NCBI RefSeq assembly: GCF_001905505.1
Contig: NZ_LIPG01000001.1
Location: 124,001-188,000 of the forward strand
DNA length: 64,000 bases
DNA from: Streptomyces sp. CB02058
GTDB lineage: Bacteria; Actinomycetota; Actinomycetes; Streptomycetales; Streptomycetaceae
Direction: 5' to 3'
Shown in pieces: positions 24,338-33,893 of this stretch. Under the pieces are notes generated by a model. It saw only the letters and a list, made by a program, of their open reading frames with translations. It did not search any database and was not told the DNA's origin. The translations under genes and the position numbers were made by a program. Position 1 is the first letter of the stretch. Every line of letters starts with the position of its first letter.

Positions 24338-25915
24338 ATGAGCACCCCGGCCCACCGCACCTCGACACGGCGCTCCTCAGCCGTCCTGGCGTCGGCCCGG
24401 CGCCGGGAGGGGCGAGGGGCAGGGAGCACCTCGGCACGCTCGGCGGAGCAGGCCCTCCTCACGATGCAGTCCCGTGCCGGCAACCGGGCCGTGACGGCGG
24501 CGGTGCAGCGCGCCCGGGACACCGGGGGAGGGGGCGCGGCGGAGAGCGGCGCCGTGTCCGCCGGAGCGAAGAAGAAGAACTATCGCGACAGGATCTCCGC
24601 GCTCCTCGACAGGTTCAAGAAGAATCTCGAACCCGTCGACACCTTCATCAAGGGCTTCCAGACCCCCACCAACGCGGCCTTCACCCAGCAGGCCACCGTC
24701 GCGGCCGACGAGGGCCTCAAACACTCCGCCGCCGCCTCGGGGACCGCCGCCGCGTCGGGAAACCTCCTCACGGAGCTCCCCGGCACCGTGGTCAGCGGCA
24801 TGGACGCGTACAAGAACATGAAGGACGCCAGGAAGCACGGGAGCGGGGCCAAGCACCACACGGCGAACAAGAAGGCCAGGACCAAGGGGACCGACGCGGT
24901 CGTCAGCGCCATCAGCTCGGGTGCCTACAGCGCCGGCATCGCCAAGGAGGCGACCAAGATCCAGAAGGTGGCGGAGGCCGCGCTGGCGTCCGAGGCGAGC
25001 GGCGCTCTCAGTGCTTCCGCCGGTGCGGCGAAGGGTGCGCGGGCCGTGCTCCGCATCGGGGGAGCGGCCCGCAAGTACAGGCAGGTCAAGGCGCTGGGAG
25101 ACCCTCACGCCGTCCACGCGGAGTCACTGGCCAGGCTGGGCGAGGCGCGGGACCGGGCCCACTGGGCCGCGGCGGAGGCCAACGTCGCGCTGGGGATGTA
25201 CTGGGCCCATGAGGGCCCGGAACGGCTGGAGGCCGTTTCCGATGCCATCGACGTGATCTGGAACGTGATGGGTGAAGCCCGTGATGCCTCCGAGAGTCTC
25301 CAGCACGCCGAGAAGGACGTGGAGAAGCTGGGCACGGTGCAGGGGTACGCGAAGAAGAAGCAGCTCACCAAGATCGGCAAGGAGGCGGTCGGCGGCGCGG
25401 TGGGCGAGTCCACCAAGGCCGCGGCCGGCGTCGTGACGGCGGTCGCGGCGGGAACGGCCGGGCTGGCGAGCAACCCGGTCGGATGGGGCCTCGCCGGGGC
25501 CGGGGCCGGCCTCGTCCTCGGCGTCACCCTGTACAAGGCGCTGCGCGCCGCCACGAAGCGCTACGAAGAGGTCCGCCATCCCGACCGCTGGGCACCACGG
25601 GGCGAGACCCCGGCGGAGGCCGAGTCCCGCAAGGAGTCGCTGAAGCACGCCCTGGCGTTCTGGAAGAAGGTGTCCAAGGGCGAACGCCAGGCCATGGCGC
25701 GTGAGATCTACGCCCTGGCGGCGGGGCCCGGCATCTCCGGGAGCGACAGGACGACGGCCGAGATGCGGGAGTCCGCCAGGGCCCTGCTCGTCGCTCTCAA
25801 ATCCGGTCCCGCCCAGCACAAGCTGGAGCCGGAAGCGTGGTCCGAGACCCTCAACGACCCGTCCAGGAGCGCCGGTTGGATCGCGGAGATAGCGGAGCAG
25901 CTGGCCTCGGGGTGA
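24338..25915 (+). CDS. Candidate contractile-injection-system cargo protein (AGN..QR motif)
   Basis: A 525-residue Ala/Lys-rich protein of unknown function. Residues 39-58 carry LLTMQSRAGNRAVTAAVQR, matching the N-terminal motif (LQ..AGN.AV...LQR) reported on proteins encoded with extracellular contractile injection systems. A basic, Ser/Arg-rich leader precedes it. The body is mostly helical with Ala/Gly repeats. Around residues 365-400 there is a hydrophobic, Gly-rich stretch (GVVTAVAAGTAGLASNPVGW) that could enter a membrane. No signal peptide, protease, nuclease or other known toxin domain is visible. GCAGGAGAGG precedes the ATG. Codon use is less extreme than the neighbours', with many Lys codons. 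It lies between conserved core genes and looks like an insertion. Confidence 0.6.
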   Translation: MSTPAHRTSTRRSSAVLASARRREGRGAGSTSARSAEQALLTMQSRAGNRAVTAAVQRARDTGGGGAAESGAVSAGAKKKNYRDRISALLDRFKKNLEPVDTFIKGFQTPTNAAFTQQATVAADEGLKHSAAASGTAAASGNLLTELPGTVVSGMDAYKNMKDARKHGSGAKHHTANKKARTKGTDAVVSAISSGAYSAGIAKEATKIQKVAEAALASEASGALSASAGAAKGARAVLRIGGAARKYRQVKALGDPHAVHAESLARLGEARDRAHWAAAEANVALGMYWAHEGPERLEAVSDAIDVIWNVMGEARDASESLQHAEKDVEKLGTVQGYAKKKQLTKIGKEAVGGAVGESTKAAAGVVTAVAAGTAGLASNPVGWGLAGAGAGLVLGVTLYKALRAATKRYEEVRHPDRWAPRGETPAEAESRKESLKHALAFWKKVSKGERQAMAREIYALAAGPGISGSDRTTAEMRESARALLVALKSGPAQHKLEPEAWSETLNDPSRSAGWIAEIAEQLASG

Positions 25916-25976
25916 CCTTCGCGGAACAGGCCCGTCGCGGGTGCGGCGCGGACCCGCCCCCCGGCCCGGCCACCGG

Positions 25977-25982
25977 TACGCT
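25977..25982 (+). promoter_or_regulatory. Leaderless -10 box of otsB
   Basis: TACGCT six bases before ATG 25989. No ribosome site. Confidence 0.55.
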
Positions 25983-25988
25983 CGGGCC

Positions 25989-26843
25989 ATGGGTAATCCG
26001 GCACACCCCCTCCCGACCCCGTCCACCCAGGCCGGCCGCGAAGGCCTCGCCGCACTCCTCGCCCGCCCGGACCGCGCGCTCGTCGCGCTCGACTTCGACG
26101 GCACGCTCGCCGACATCGTCCCGGACCCGGAGCAGTCCCGCGCCCACCCCCGCGTCGTCCCGGCCCTCTCCGCGCTCGCCCCGCGGGTCGCCGCCGTCGC
26201 CGTGATCACGGGCCGCCCCGCCGACACCGCCGTGCGGTACGGCGGCTTCGCCGGGGCGCCGGGCCTCGACCACCTCGTCGTCCTCGGCCACTACGGCGCC
26301 GAACGCTGGGACGCCGCCACCGCCACCGTGAGCGCTCCCGACCCCGACCCCGGGGTGGAAGCCGTCCGGGCGGAGCTTCCGGCGGTGCTGGAAGAGGCGG
26401 GCAGGCCCACGGACAGCGGCATCTGGATCGAGGAGAAGGGCGGCCGGGCGGTCGCCGTGCACACCCGCCGCGCCGACGACCCCCAGGCGGCCTTCGAGGC
26501 CCTGCGCACCCCGCTGGCCGGTCTCGCCGCCCGCCACGGTCTCATCGTCGAACCGGGCCGCCTGGTCCTGGAGTTGCGCCCGCCGGGCATGGACAAGGGC
26601 GTGGCGCTGGAGGAGTACGTGAAGGCGACGGGCGCGGAGTCGGTGCTGTACGCCGGTGACGACCTGGGCGACCTCGCCGCGTACGCCGCCGTGGAGAAGC
26701 TCCGCGCCCGGGGCATCCCGGGCGTGCTGGTCTGCAGCGGCACCGCGGTGCCCGAACTCGCCGAGCGCGCGGACCTGTTGCTCCCGGACCCGGCGGCGGT
26801 GGCGGACCTGCTCGGGGATCTGGCCGGACAGCTGGCCCCCTGA
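25989..26843 (+). CDS. otsB: Trehalose-6-phosphate phosphatase
   Basis: A 284-residue HAD-superfamily phosphatase. Motif I is ALDFDGTLADIVPDPEQ (nucleophile Asp about residue 36). Motif II includes VITGRPADTAVRYGG. The cap contains the trehalose-binding GHYGAERWD and IEEKGGRAVAVHTRRA, and motif IV is YAGDDLGDLAAYAA. It converts trehalose-6-P to trehalose in the cytoplasm. It is convergent with, and only 25 bases from, the GT20 synthase gene, so pathway partners sit tail-to-tail. Start is leaderless at ATG 25989. Confidence 0.92.
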   Translation: MGNPAHPLPTPSTQAGREGLAALLARPDRALVALDFDGTLADIVPDPEQSRAHPRVVPALSALAPRVAAVAVITGRPADTAVRYGGFAGAPGLDHLVVLGHYGAERWDAATATVSAPDPDPGVEAVRAELPAVLEEAGRPTDSGIWIEEKGGRAVAVHTRRADDPQAAFEALRTPLAGLAARHGLIVEPGRLVLELRPPGMDKGVALEEYVKATGAESVLYAGDDLGDLAAYAAVEKLRARGIPGVLVCSGTAVPELAERADLLLPDPAAVADLLGDLAGQLAP

Positions 26844-26868
26844 GGACGAGCGCCCTGCGGGACGGCCC

Positions 26869-28245
26869 TCAGCCCCGCAGCGCCTCCAGCTGGTCCAGGA
26901 ACCACTGCTGCGGGGGCAGCGCGGTCGACGCGGCGGCGAGGCGCTTCGTACGGGCGCCCCGCTCGTCCCGGTCCATCGTCAGCGCCTCGTGCAGCGCCGT
27001 CGCCGTGGCCGAGACGTCGTACGGGTTGACCACGATCGCGTCCTCGCCCAGCTCCTCGTAGGCCCCCGCCTCGCGCGACAGCACCAGCGCGCAGCCGTCG
27101 TCGGAGACGACCGGGACCTCCTTGGCGACGAGGTTCATGCCGTCGCGGATCGGGTTGACCAGGGCCACGTCCGCCAGTCGGTAGGCCGCGAGGGAGCGGG
27201 CGAAGTCGTCGTCGACGTGGAGCAGGACCGGGGTCCAGTCCGCCGTGCCGTACTCCGCGTTGATCGCGTCCGCGACCCGCTGGACCTCCGCGGTGTAGTC
27301 GCGGTAGACCGCGAGGTCCTGTCGCGAGGGGTAGGCGAAGGCGATGTGGACCACGCGTTCGCGCCATTCGGGGCGCTCCTCCAGGAGCGCGCGGTAGGCG
27401 TGCAGCCCGCGGACGATGTTCTTGGAGAGCTCGGTGCGGTCCACGCGCACGATCGTGCGCCGGTCCGCGCCCACCTGCTCCCGCAGGATCTCCATGCGGT
27501 CGTCCACGTCCGCCTCGTGGGAGCGGCGGCGCAGGAAGTCGGCGTCGGCGCCCAGCCCGTGCACCCCGATCCGGGTGCGGCCGGTGCCGCCGAGGATCTC
27601 CGTGCAGCAGCCGATGAAGGCGTCCGCCCAGCGGCGGGTCAGGAACGCGGCGCGGTCGGCCCCCAGGATGCCCTTGAGCAGCTGCTCGCCGATGTCGTCG
27701 GGCAGCAGCCGGAAGTAGTCGACGGGCGCCCAGGGGGTGTGCGAGAAGTGCCCGATGCGCAGGTCGGGGCGGAGCTCGCGCAGTATGCCGGGGACCAGCG
27801 AGAGGTGGTAGTCCTGCACCAGGACGGCGGCGCCCTCGCCCGCCTCCTCGGCGAGCGCCTCGGCGAAGGCGCGGTTGTACGTCTCGTAGGAGGCCCACTG
27901 CCGGCGGAACTCCGCGTCGAAGACGGGCTCCACCGGCGTCTCGTAGATCATGTGGTGGACGAACCAGAGCACGGAGTTCGCGATGCCGTTGTACGCGTCG
28001 GCGTGGACCCCGGCGTCGATGTCGAGCATCCGGACGCCCGGTTCGGACACCCCGCGACGGACCGCCTCGCGGTCGCCGTCGCCGAGGGCGGCGCAGACCC
28101 ACAGCTTGTCGTCGACGGCGCTGAGGCCGGAGACGAGCCCGCCCCCTCCGCGTTTCGAGTTGAGCGTGCCGTCCTCCCGCAGTGCGTACGACACAGGGCC
28201 GCGGTTGGACGCGACGAGGACCTGGGCGGCGTGCTCGGAGACCAT
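26869..28245 (-). CDS. otsA: Trehalose-6-phosphate synthase-like glycosyltransferase (GT20)
   Basis: A 458-residue GT-B enzyme of family GT20. Recognisable are VASNRGPVSYAL (start), GGGGLVSGL (nucleotide-sugar loop), VLVQDYHLSLVPGILREL, HFSHTPWAPVDYFRLLP, and NPIRDGMNLVAKEVPVV with the Asp/Glu region that holds the donor. Two hallmarks of proven OtsA proteins are altered: the GW(S/P)G segment after the first helices reads LWVCAALGD, and the donor-phosphate motif RxDYxKG reads RTELSKN. It may thus be a divergent synthase or use another acceptor. ATG 28245 has TAGGTT seven bases upstream (leaderless). It follows gpgS in the same direction, 70 bases apart. Confidence 0.78.
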   Translation of the reverse strand: MVSEHAAQVLVASNRGPVSYALREDGTLNSKRGGGGLVSGLSAVDDKLWVCAALGDGDREAVRRGVSEPGVRMLDIDAGVHADAYNGIANSVLWFVHHMIYETPVEPVFDAEFRRQWASYETYNRAFAEALAEEAGEGAAVLVQDYHLSLVPGILRELRPDLRIGHFSHTPWAPVDYFRLLPDDIGEQLLKGILGADRAAFLTRRWADAFIGCCTEILGGTGRTRIGVHGLGADADFLRRRSHEADVDDRMEILREQVGADRRTIVRVDRTELSKNIVRGLHAYRALLEERPEWRERVVHIAFAYPSRQDLAVYRDYTAEVQRVADAINAEYGTADWTPVLLHVDDDFARSLAAYRLADVALVNPIRDGMNLVAKEVPVVSDDGCALVLSREAGAYEELGEDAIVVNPYDVSATATALHEALTMDRDERGARTKRLAAASTALPPQQWFLDQLEALRG

Positions 28246-28315
28246 GTACCCGAACCTAGCCCGTTCGGGAAGCCGCCAAACGTGAAGTGAGTGTGCGGCT
28301 GAGCGAGAAGAACCG

Positions 28316-29293
28316 TTACGCCGCGTGACGCGCGGCGTACTCGGCGATCTCCCGCATCGGCGGCCTCTCCTCCGTGTCCACCGCATGGGTGCGTGGGACG
28401 AAGCCGTCGGGCCCCCGCTCGAACTGGGTGATCTCGGGGCGTACGAGCGAGCCCCGGGAGAGCCGCAGCTGCGCGGTGCGGTAGATCGTGGCGGCCATCC
28501 TGCCGAGAGCCTGGCCGTCCTGGTGGCGGTGTTTGCGAACGCCGACGTCGACCTGGGCCAGCGCGTCCAGGCCGACCGTGTGCAGGGCGTCGACGAGCAG
28601 GCCCAGCTCCACTCCGTAGCCGACGGGGAAGGGCAGCCGTTCGAGCAGGGAGCGCCGTACGGCGTACTCGCCGCCGAGGGGCTGGACGAAGCCGGCGAGG
28701 CTCGGCCAGTGCAGATTGAGCAGGGGGCGTGCCACGAGCTCGGTGACGCGACCGCCCTGGCCTGCGGCTTCGCCGAGCGGGCGGTCGTACATCGCCTTGA
28801 CGAACTGCACCGTGGGGTCGGTCAGCAGCGGGCCGACGATGCCGGAGACGAAGTCCGCCGAGAAGTCCTTGAGGTCGGCGTCGACGAAGCAGACGATGTC
28901 CCCGCTGGTCACCAGCAGTGACCGCCACAGCACCTCGCCCTTGCCGGGGACCGCGGGTATCCGGGGCAGGATCGCGTCCCGGTGCACGACCCGGGCTCCG
29001 GCCCGCCGCGCGGCATGGGCGGTGCCGTCGGTGGAACCGGAGTCGATCACCACCAGTTCGTCGACGAGCTGGACCTTCTCCATCAGCTCGCGCCGGATCT
29101 CCGCGACGATCGCGCCGACGGTCGCCTCCTCGTTCAGCGCGGGCAGGACGACGCTGACGCGGGAGCGGTGGGGACTGCTCTCCCGGGCGGCCGTGAGACG
29201 GTCGAGCGGGCGGTCGGCGGCCGACCAGGAACGCCTGGTCAGCCAGCGTTCCACCTCTTCCAGCACGGTCGATACTCCCTGTATGTGATCCAT
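28316..29293 (-). CDS. gpgS: Glucosyl-3-phosphoglycerate synthase
   Basis: A 325-residue GT-A family (GT81) enzyme joining glucose from UDP- or ADP-glucose to 3-phosphoglycerate, the first step to the compatible solute glucosylglycerate. It shows VSVVLPALNEEATVGAIV, DELVVIDSGSTDGTA, the metal-binding DADLKDFSADFV (DxD) and the acceptor-loop region PLGGEYAVRRSLLERLPFPVGYGVE, with VRKHRHQDGQALGRM near the C-terminus. These are very close to mycobacterial and Streptomyces GpgS. The first 45 residues are a variable tail. No GpgP phosphatase gene is adjacent. Placement next to otsA/otsB groups osmolyte glucosides. Confidence 0.9.
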   Translation of the reverse strand: MDHIQGVSTVLEEVERWLTRRSWSAADRPLDRLTAARESSPHRSRVSVVLPALNEEATVGAIVAEIRRELMEKVQLVDELVVIDSGSTDGTAHAARRAGARVVHRDAILPRIPAVPGKGEVLWRSLLVTSGDIVCFVDADLKDFSADFVSGIVGPLLTDPTVQFVKAMYDRPLGEAAGQGGRVTELVARPLLNLHWPSLAGFVQPLGGEYAVRRSLLERLPFPVGYGVELGLLVDALHTVGLDALAQVDVGVRKHRHQDGQALGRMAATIYRTAQLRLSRGSLVRPEITQFERGPDGFVPRTHAVDTEERPPMREIAEYAARHAA

Positions 29294-29420
29294 CTCGCGG
29301 TACGGACGACTATCTCAATCGTCCGGTGCTTCGGTTACAGTCTTGAACAACGCGGATGACCCTCGCATGTCGGGGTCGGTCCGCGAAAAAACGCCCGGAT
29401 CCATGGTCCGGTGCCATAGC

Positions 29421-29546
29421 GCTCATCCAGAGGGACTGAGGGAACGGCCCGTTGAAGTCCCGGCAACCCTCCTGCCGACCGCGAGGTCACGGTGGGGAAG
29501 GTGCCAATTCCGTCTTGTGGCGAAATACGTCGCAAGGAAGATGAGG
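29421..29546 (+). promoter_or_regulatory. SAM-I (S-box) riboswitch
   Basis: The closing helix P1 pairs CTCATC (29422-29427) with GATGAG (29540-29545). Between them lie the conserved S-box blocks: AGAGGGACTGAGGGAACGGC, the GAAGTCCCGGCAACC junction, and AAGGTGCCAATTCC. The ribosome site of thrC (GAGGAGAAAGG) overlaps the 3' side of P1, so SAM binding should block translation directly. Confidence 0.93.
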
Positions 29547-29565
29547 AGAAAGGGCCTCCGCCATC

Positions 29566-30864
29566 ATGGCCGTGCAGACAGTTGCCGCCGACACCAATAC
29601 GTCCGCCGTGGATCTCGGTCCCGCCGTCGCGCTTTCCTGCCGCGAATGCGGTGAGCGTTTCGAGCTCGGCCCCATTTTCGCCTGCGTGTCCTGTTTCGGG
29701 CCGCTCGAAGTGGCGTACGACCTGCCGAGCGGCTCCCCCGAAGAGCTGAAGAAGCGCATCGCCGAAGGCCCGGACAACATCTGGCGCTACGCGCCGCTGC
29801 TGCCCGTCCCCTCCGATGTCGCGGACAAGCCCAACATCAACCCCGGCTTCACGAAGCTGGTCAAGGCCGACAACCTCGCCCGCGAGCTGGGCGTGACCGG
29901 CGGTCTGTACGTCAAGGACGACTCCGGCAACCCGACGCACTCCTTCAAGGACCGTGTCGTCGCCATCGCCGTCGAGGCCGCCCGCGCCTTCGGTTTCACC
30001 ACGCTCTCCTGCTCCTCCACCGGCAACCTCGCCGGTGCGGTGGGTGCCGCCGCGGCCCGCGCCGGCTTCCGCTCCTGCGTGTTCATCCCGCACGACCTGG
30101 AGCAGGGCAAGGTCGTCATGGCCGCGGTGTACGGCGGCGAACTGGTCGGCATCGAGGGCAATTACGACGACGTCAACCGCTTCTGCTCGGAGCTCATCGG
30201 CGACCCGCTCGGCGAGGGCTGGGGCTTCGTCAACGTCAACCTCCGGCCGTACTACGGCGAGGGCTCCAAGACCCTGGCGTACGAGATCTGCGAGCAGCTC
30301 GGCTGGCAGCTGCCCGACCAGATCGTCATCCCGATCGCGTCCGGCTCGCAGCTCACGAAGATCGACAAGGGTCTCCAGGAGCTGATCAAGCTCGGCCTCG
30401 TCGAGGACAAGCCGTACAAGATCTTCGGTGCCCAGGCCGAGGGCTGCTCCCCTGTCTCCACCGCCTTCAAGGCCGGTCACGACGTGGTGCGGCCCCAGAA
30501 GCCGAACACCATCGCCAAGTCCCTGGCGATCGGCAACCCGGCCGACGGCCCGTACGTCCTGGACATCGCCCGGCGCACCGGCGGTGCCGTGGAGGACGTC
30601 AACGACGAGCAGGTCGTCGACGCGATCAAGCTGCTGGCCCGGACCGAGGGCATCTTCGCCGAGACCGCGGGCGGGGTGACGGTCGGCGTGACGAAGAAGC
30701 TGATCGACGCCGGTGTGCTCGACCCGGCGCTGACCACCGTCGTCCTGAACACCGGTGACGGCCTGAAGACGCTCGACGCGGTCGCCCCGACGACCGGCCT
30801 GTCGGCGACGATCCGGCCCAGCCTGGACGCGTTCCGCGACGCCGGCCTCGCCGCCGCCGGCTGA
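29566..30864 (+). CDS. thrC: Threonine synthase
   Basis: A 432-residue PLP enzyme converting O-phosphohomoserine to threonine. An N-terminal zinc-ribbon-like segment (LSCRECGERFELGPIFACVSC) precedes the fold II PLP domain. The Schiff-base Lys is in NPTHSFKDRVV (about residue 127), the phosphate-binding loop is SCSSTGNLAGA, and the C-terminal part is intact. Its leader is a SAM riboswitch, which makes sense because threonine and methionine compete for phosphohomoserine. ATG 29566 lies 11 bases after the GAGGAGAAAGG that overlaps the switch. cysO follows 28 bases later, so the switch should govern both. Confidence 0.95.
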   Translation: MAVQTVAADTNTSAVDLGPAVALSCRECGERFELGPIFACVSCFGPLEVAYDLPSGSPEELKKRIAEGPDNIWRYAPLLPVPSDVADKPNINPGFTKLVKADNLARELGVTGGLYVKDDSGNPTHSFKDRVVAIAVEAARAFGFTTLSCSSTGNLAGAVGAAAARAGFRSCVFIPHDLEQGKVVMAAVYGGELVGIEGNYDDVNRFCSELIGDPLGEGWGFVNVNLRPYYGEGSKTLAYEICEQLGWQLPDQIVIPIASGSQLTKIDKGLQELIKLGLVEDKPYKIFGAQAEGCSPVSTAFKAGHDVVRPQKPNTIAKSLAIGNPADGPYVLDIARRTGGAVEDVNDEQVVDAIKLLARTEGIFAETAGGVTVGVTKKLIDAGVLDPALTTVVLNTGDGLKTLDAVAPTTGLSATIRPSLDAFRDAGLAAAG

Positions 30865-30892
30865 CCACCCGAGACCGAAGGAAGGCACCCAC

Positions 30893-31168
30893 ATGAGCGT
30901 CAAGGTCCGAATCCCCACCATCCTCCGCACCTACACGGGCGGTCAGGCCGAGGTCGCGGCCGAGGGTGCGACCCTCTCCGAGGTCATCGCGTCCCTGGAG
31001 CAGAACCACCCGGGCATCGGTGCCCGCGTCCTGGACGACCAGGGCAAGCTGCGCCGCTTCGTGAACGTGTACGTCAACGACGACGACGTGCGCTTCGAGG
31101 GCGGCCTGGACGCGGTCACCCCGGACGGTGCCGGCGTCTCGATCATCCCGGCCGTCGCCGGAGGCTGA
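30893..31168 (+). CDS. cysO: Sulfur-carrier protein CysO (ThiS/MoaD fold)
   Basis: A 91-residue ubiquitin-like protein ending in PAVAGG, whose Gly-Gly is activated and thiocarboxylated. The whole chain (VRIPTILRTYTGGQAEV, RRFVNVYVNDDDVRFEGGL) is very close to mycobacterial CysO, which donates sulfide to O-phosphoserine with CysM and is cleaved by Mec. It is therefore named CysO, not MoaD. It has GAAGGCACCC before its ATG and sits in an operon after thrC. cysM and mec are not in the window. A strong terminator follows. Confidence 0.92.
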   Translation: MSVKVRIPTILRTYTGGQAEVAAEGATLSEVIASLEQNHPGIGARVLDDQGKLRRFVNVYVNDDDVRFEGGLDAVTPDGAGVSIIPAVAGG

Positions 31169-31212
31169 TCGTCCCTCACGGGCCGGCCCGGCCGCCCGAC
31201 TGCACAGCGTGA

Positions 31213-31257
31213 GCAGAATGGCCCCCTCCGCGAGAGAAGCGGAGGGGGCCATTCTGC
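31213..31257 (+). terminator. Terminator of the thrC-cysO operon
   Basis: Perfect 19-bp stem (GCAGAATGGCCCCCTCCGC and complement) with a 7-base loop GAGAGAA. It is the strongest hairpin in the window. Confidence 0.93.
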
Positions 31258-31611
31258 ATGGTTGAGCACGGTACAGTTGGGGAAGTCCCCGCCGCTGCCC
31301 GTGCCGCCCGCATATGAGAATGCGCCCGGCCACGACAAGAAGCAGCCAAAGTACGTGAACTCCTTGCGCCATAAGTGGCCTTTGTCAGGCCCGACTTGCC
31401 CAGGATGCTCACGAATTCATCCCTTCCGGGCGTTCATGTGTGCCCAGAATTCTCGTCCGATTGACCTGTTGCAGAGGGCAGTTGGGCAGATACATTCGGC
31501 CGCGGTCGACGCGTTCCGGCGCACGCCACCCTCTCCTGTCGGAGGGTGAGTTCTGACCCGGGCCCGCGAAGTGCGGTGCTCGTGCAAGGGCCAGTAATAG
31601 GGGAGTTAGGC
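31258..31611. other. Long leader of the cold-shock gene
   Basis: About 350 bases with lower GC than coding DNA. They hold a TTGACC at 31461 that could be a -35 box, a small hairpin ACCCTC/GAGGGT near 31529-31548, and AGGGGAG before the csp ATG. An open frame at 31262-31549 has no ribosome site and poor coding character. A long 5' leader is usual for cold-shock genes. Confidence 0.5.
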
Positions 31612-31818
31612 ATGGCTCAGGGCACCGTCAAGTGGTTCAACGCGGAGAAGGGGTACGGCTTCATCGCGGTCGACGGTGGTGCGGATGTTTTCGTCCACTA
31701 CAGCGCGATCCAGATGGACGGGTACCGCACCCTCGAAGAGGGTCAGCGAGTTGAATTCGAGATCTCGCAGGGCCAGAAGGGGCCGCAGGCGGACATGGTC
31801 AAGCTCGCCGTCGGCTGA
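31612..31818 (+). CDS. Cold-shock domain protein
   Basis: A 68-residue single cold-shock domain, an OB-fold RNA/DNA chaperone. RNP1 is [11 protein letters not shown]2 is VFVHYSAI, and it starts [14 protein letters not shown]. The chain is full length with a normal C-terminus ([12 protein letters not shown]). AGGGGAGTTAGGC precedes the ATG. It stands alone between two terminators, just upstream of groEL2, an arrangement I recall for a Streptomyces ScoF/CspA paralogue. The long leader suggests control at the RNA level. Confidence 0.94.
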   Translation: MAQGTVKWFNAEKGYGFIAVDGGADVFVHYSAIQMDGYRTLEEGQRVEFEISQGQKGPQADMVKLAVG

Positions 31819-31856
31819 GCTCGGCGCGGTCGGCCAACGACACCACTCACACACGC

Positions 31857-31890
31857 GGGGCCCGTACCTCCCACCGGGGGGACGGGCCCC
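31857..31890 (+). terminator. Terminator of the cold-shock gene
   Basis: Outer arms GGGGCCCGT / ACGGGCCCC are perfect, with a partly paired inner CCTCCC/GGGGGG. It starts 38 bases after the stop codon. Confidence 0.85.
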
Positions 31891-31941
31891 TCGTGCGTCC
31901 CCGGCCGGGGCCCCGTGGTTGTCCACATCCGGGGGAGGACG

Positions 31942-32004
31942 CTTGCACTCGAAGGGGTCGAGTGCTAATCATTGGCGTTAGCACTCTCCAGGTGAGAGTG
32001 ACAG
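31942..32004 (+). promoter_or_regulatory. Double CIRCE (HrcA) operator of groEL2
   Basis: Four CIRCE half-sites, each 9 bases apart: CTTGCACTC (31942), GAGTGCTAA (31960), TTAGCACTC (31978) and GAGTGACAG (31996). The two middle ones are perfect. Outer pairs form two CIRCE elements (TTAGCACTC-N9-GAGTGCTAA), each with one degenerate arm. HrcA is the expected repressor. Confidence 0.92.
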
Positions 32005-32011
32005 AACTTAG

Positions 32012-33754
<1,743 letters not shown>

Positions 33755-33790
33755 TCCCTCGGGATCAGCAGCTCCTCGCAGTACCTGTAC

Positions 33791-33828
33791 GACGCCGGCC
33801 CCCGGGACTCCTCCCGGGGGCCGGCGTC
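33791..33828 (+). terminator. Terminator of groEL2
   Basis: Perfect 17-bp stem (GACGCCGGCCCCCGGGA) with loop CTCC, 36 bases past the stop. A near-identical hairpin in opposite orientation lies at 46189-46224. Confidence 0.93.
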
Positions 33829-33893
33829 GTCGTGCCCTCCCGCCGGTGCCGGATACTGAGGGCCCCGCACCCGTCCACGAGGAGAGCATCCGG

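Noticed and set aside
31262..31549. Possible 95-codon gene between cysO and the cold-shock gene
   Set aside because: No ribosome site, atypical codon use, and it lies in what looks like the long cold-shock leader after a strong terminator.
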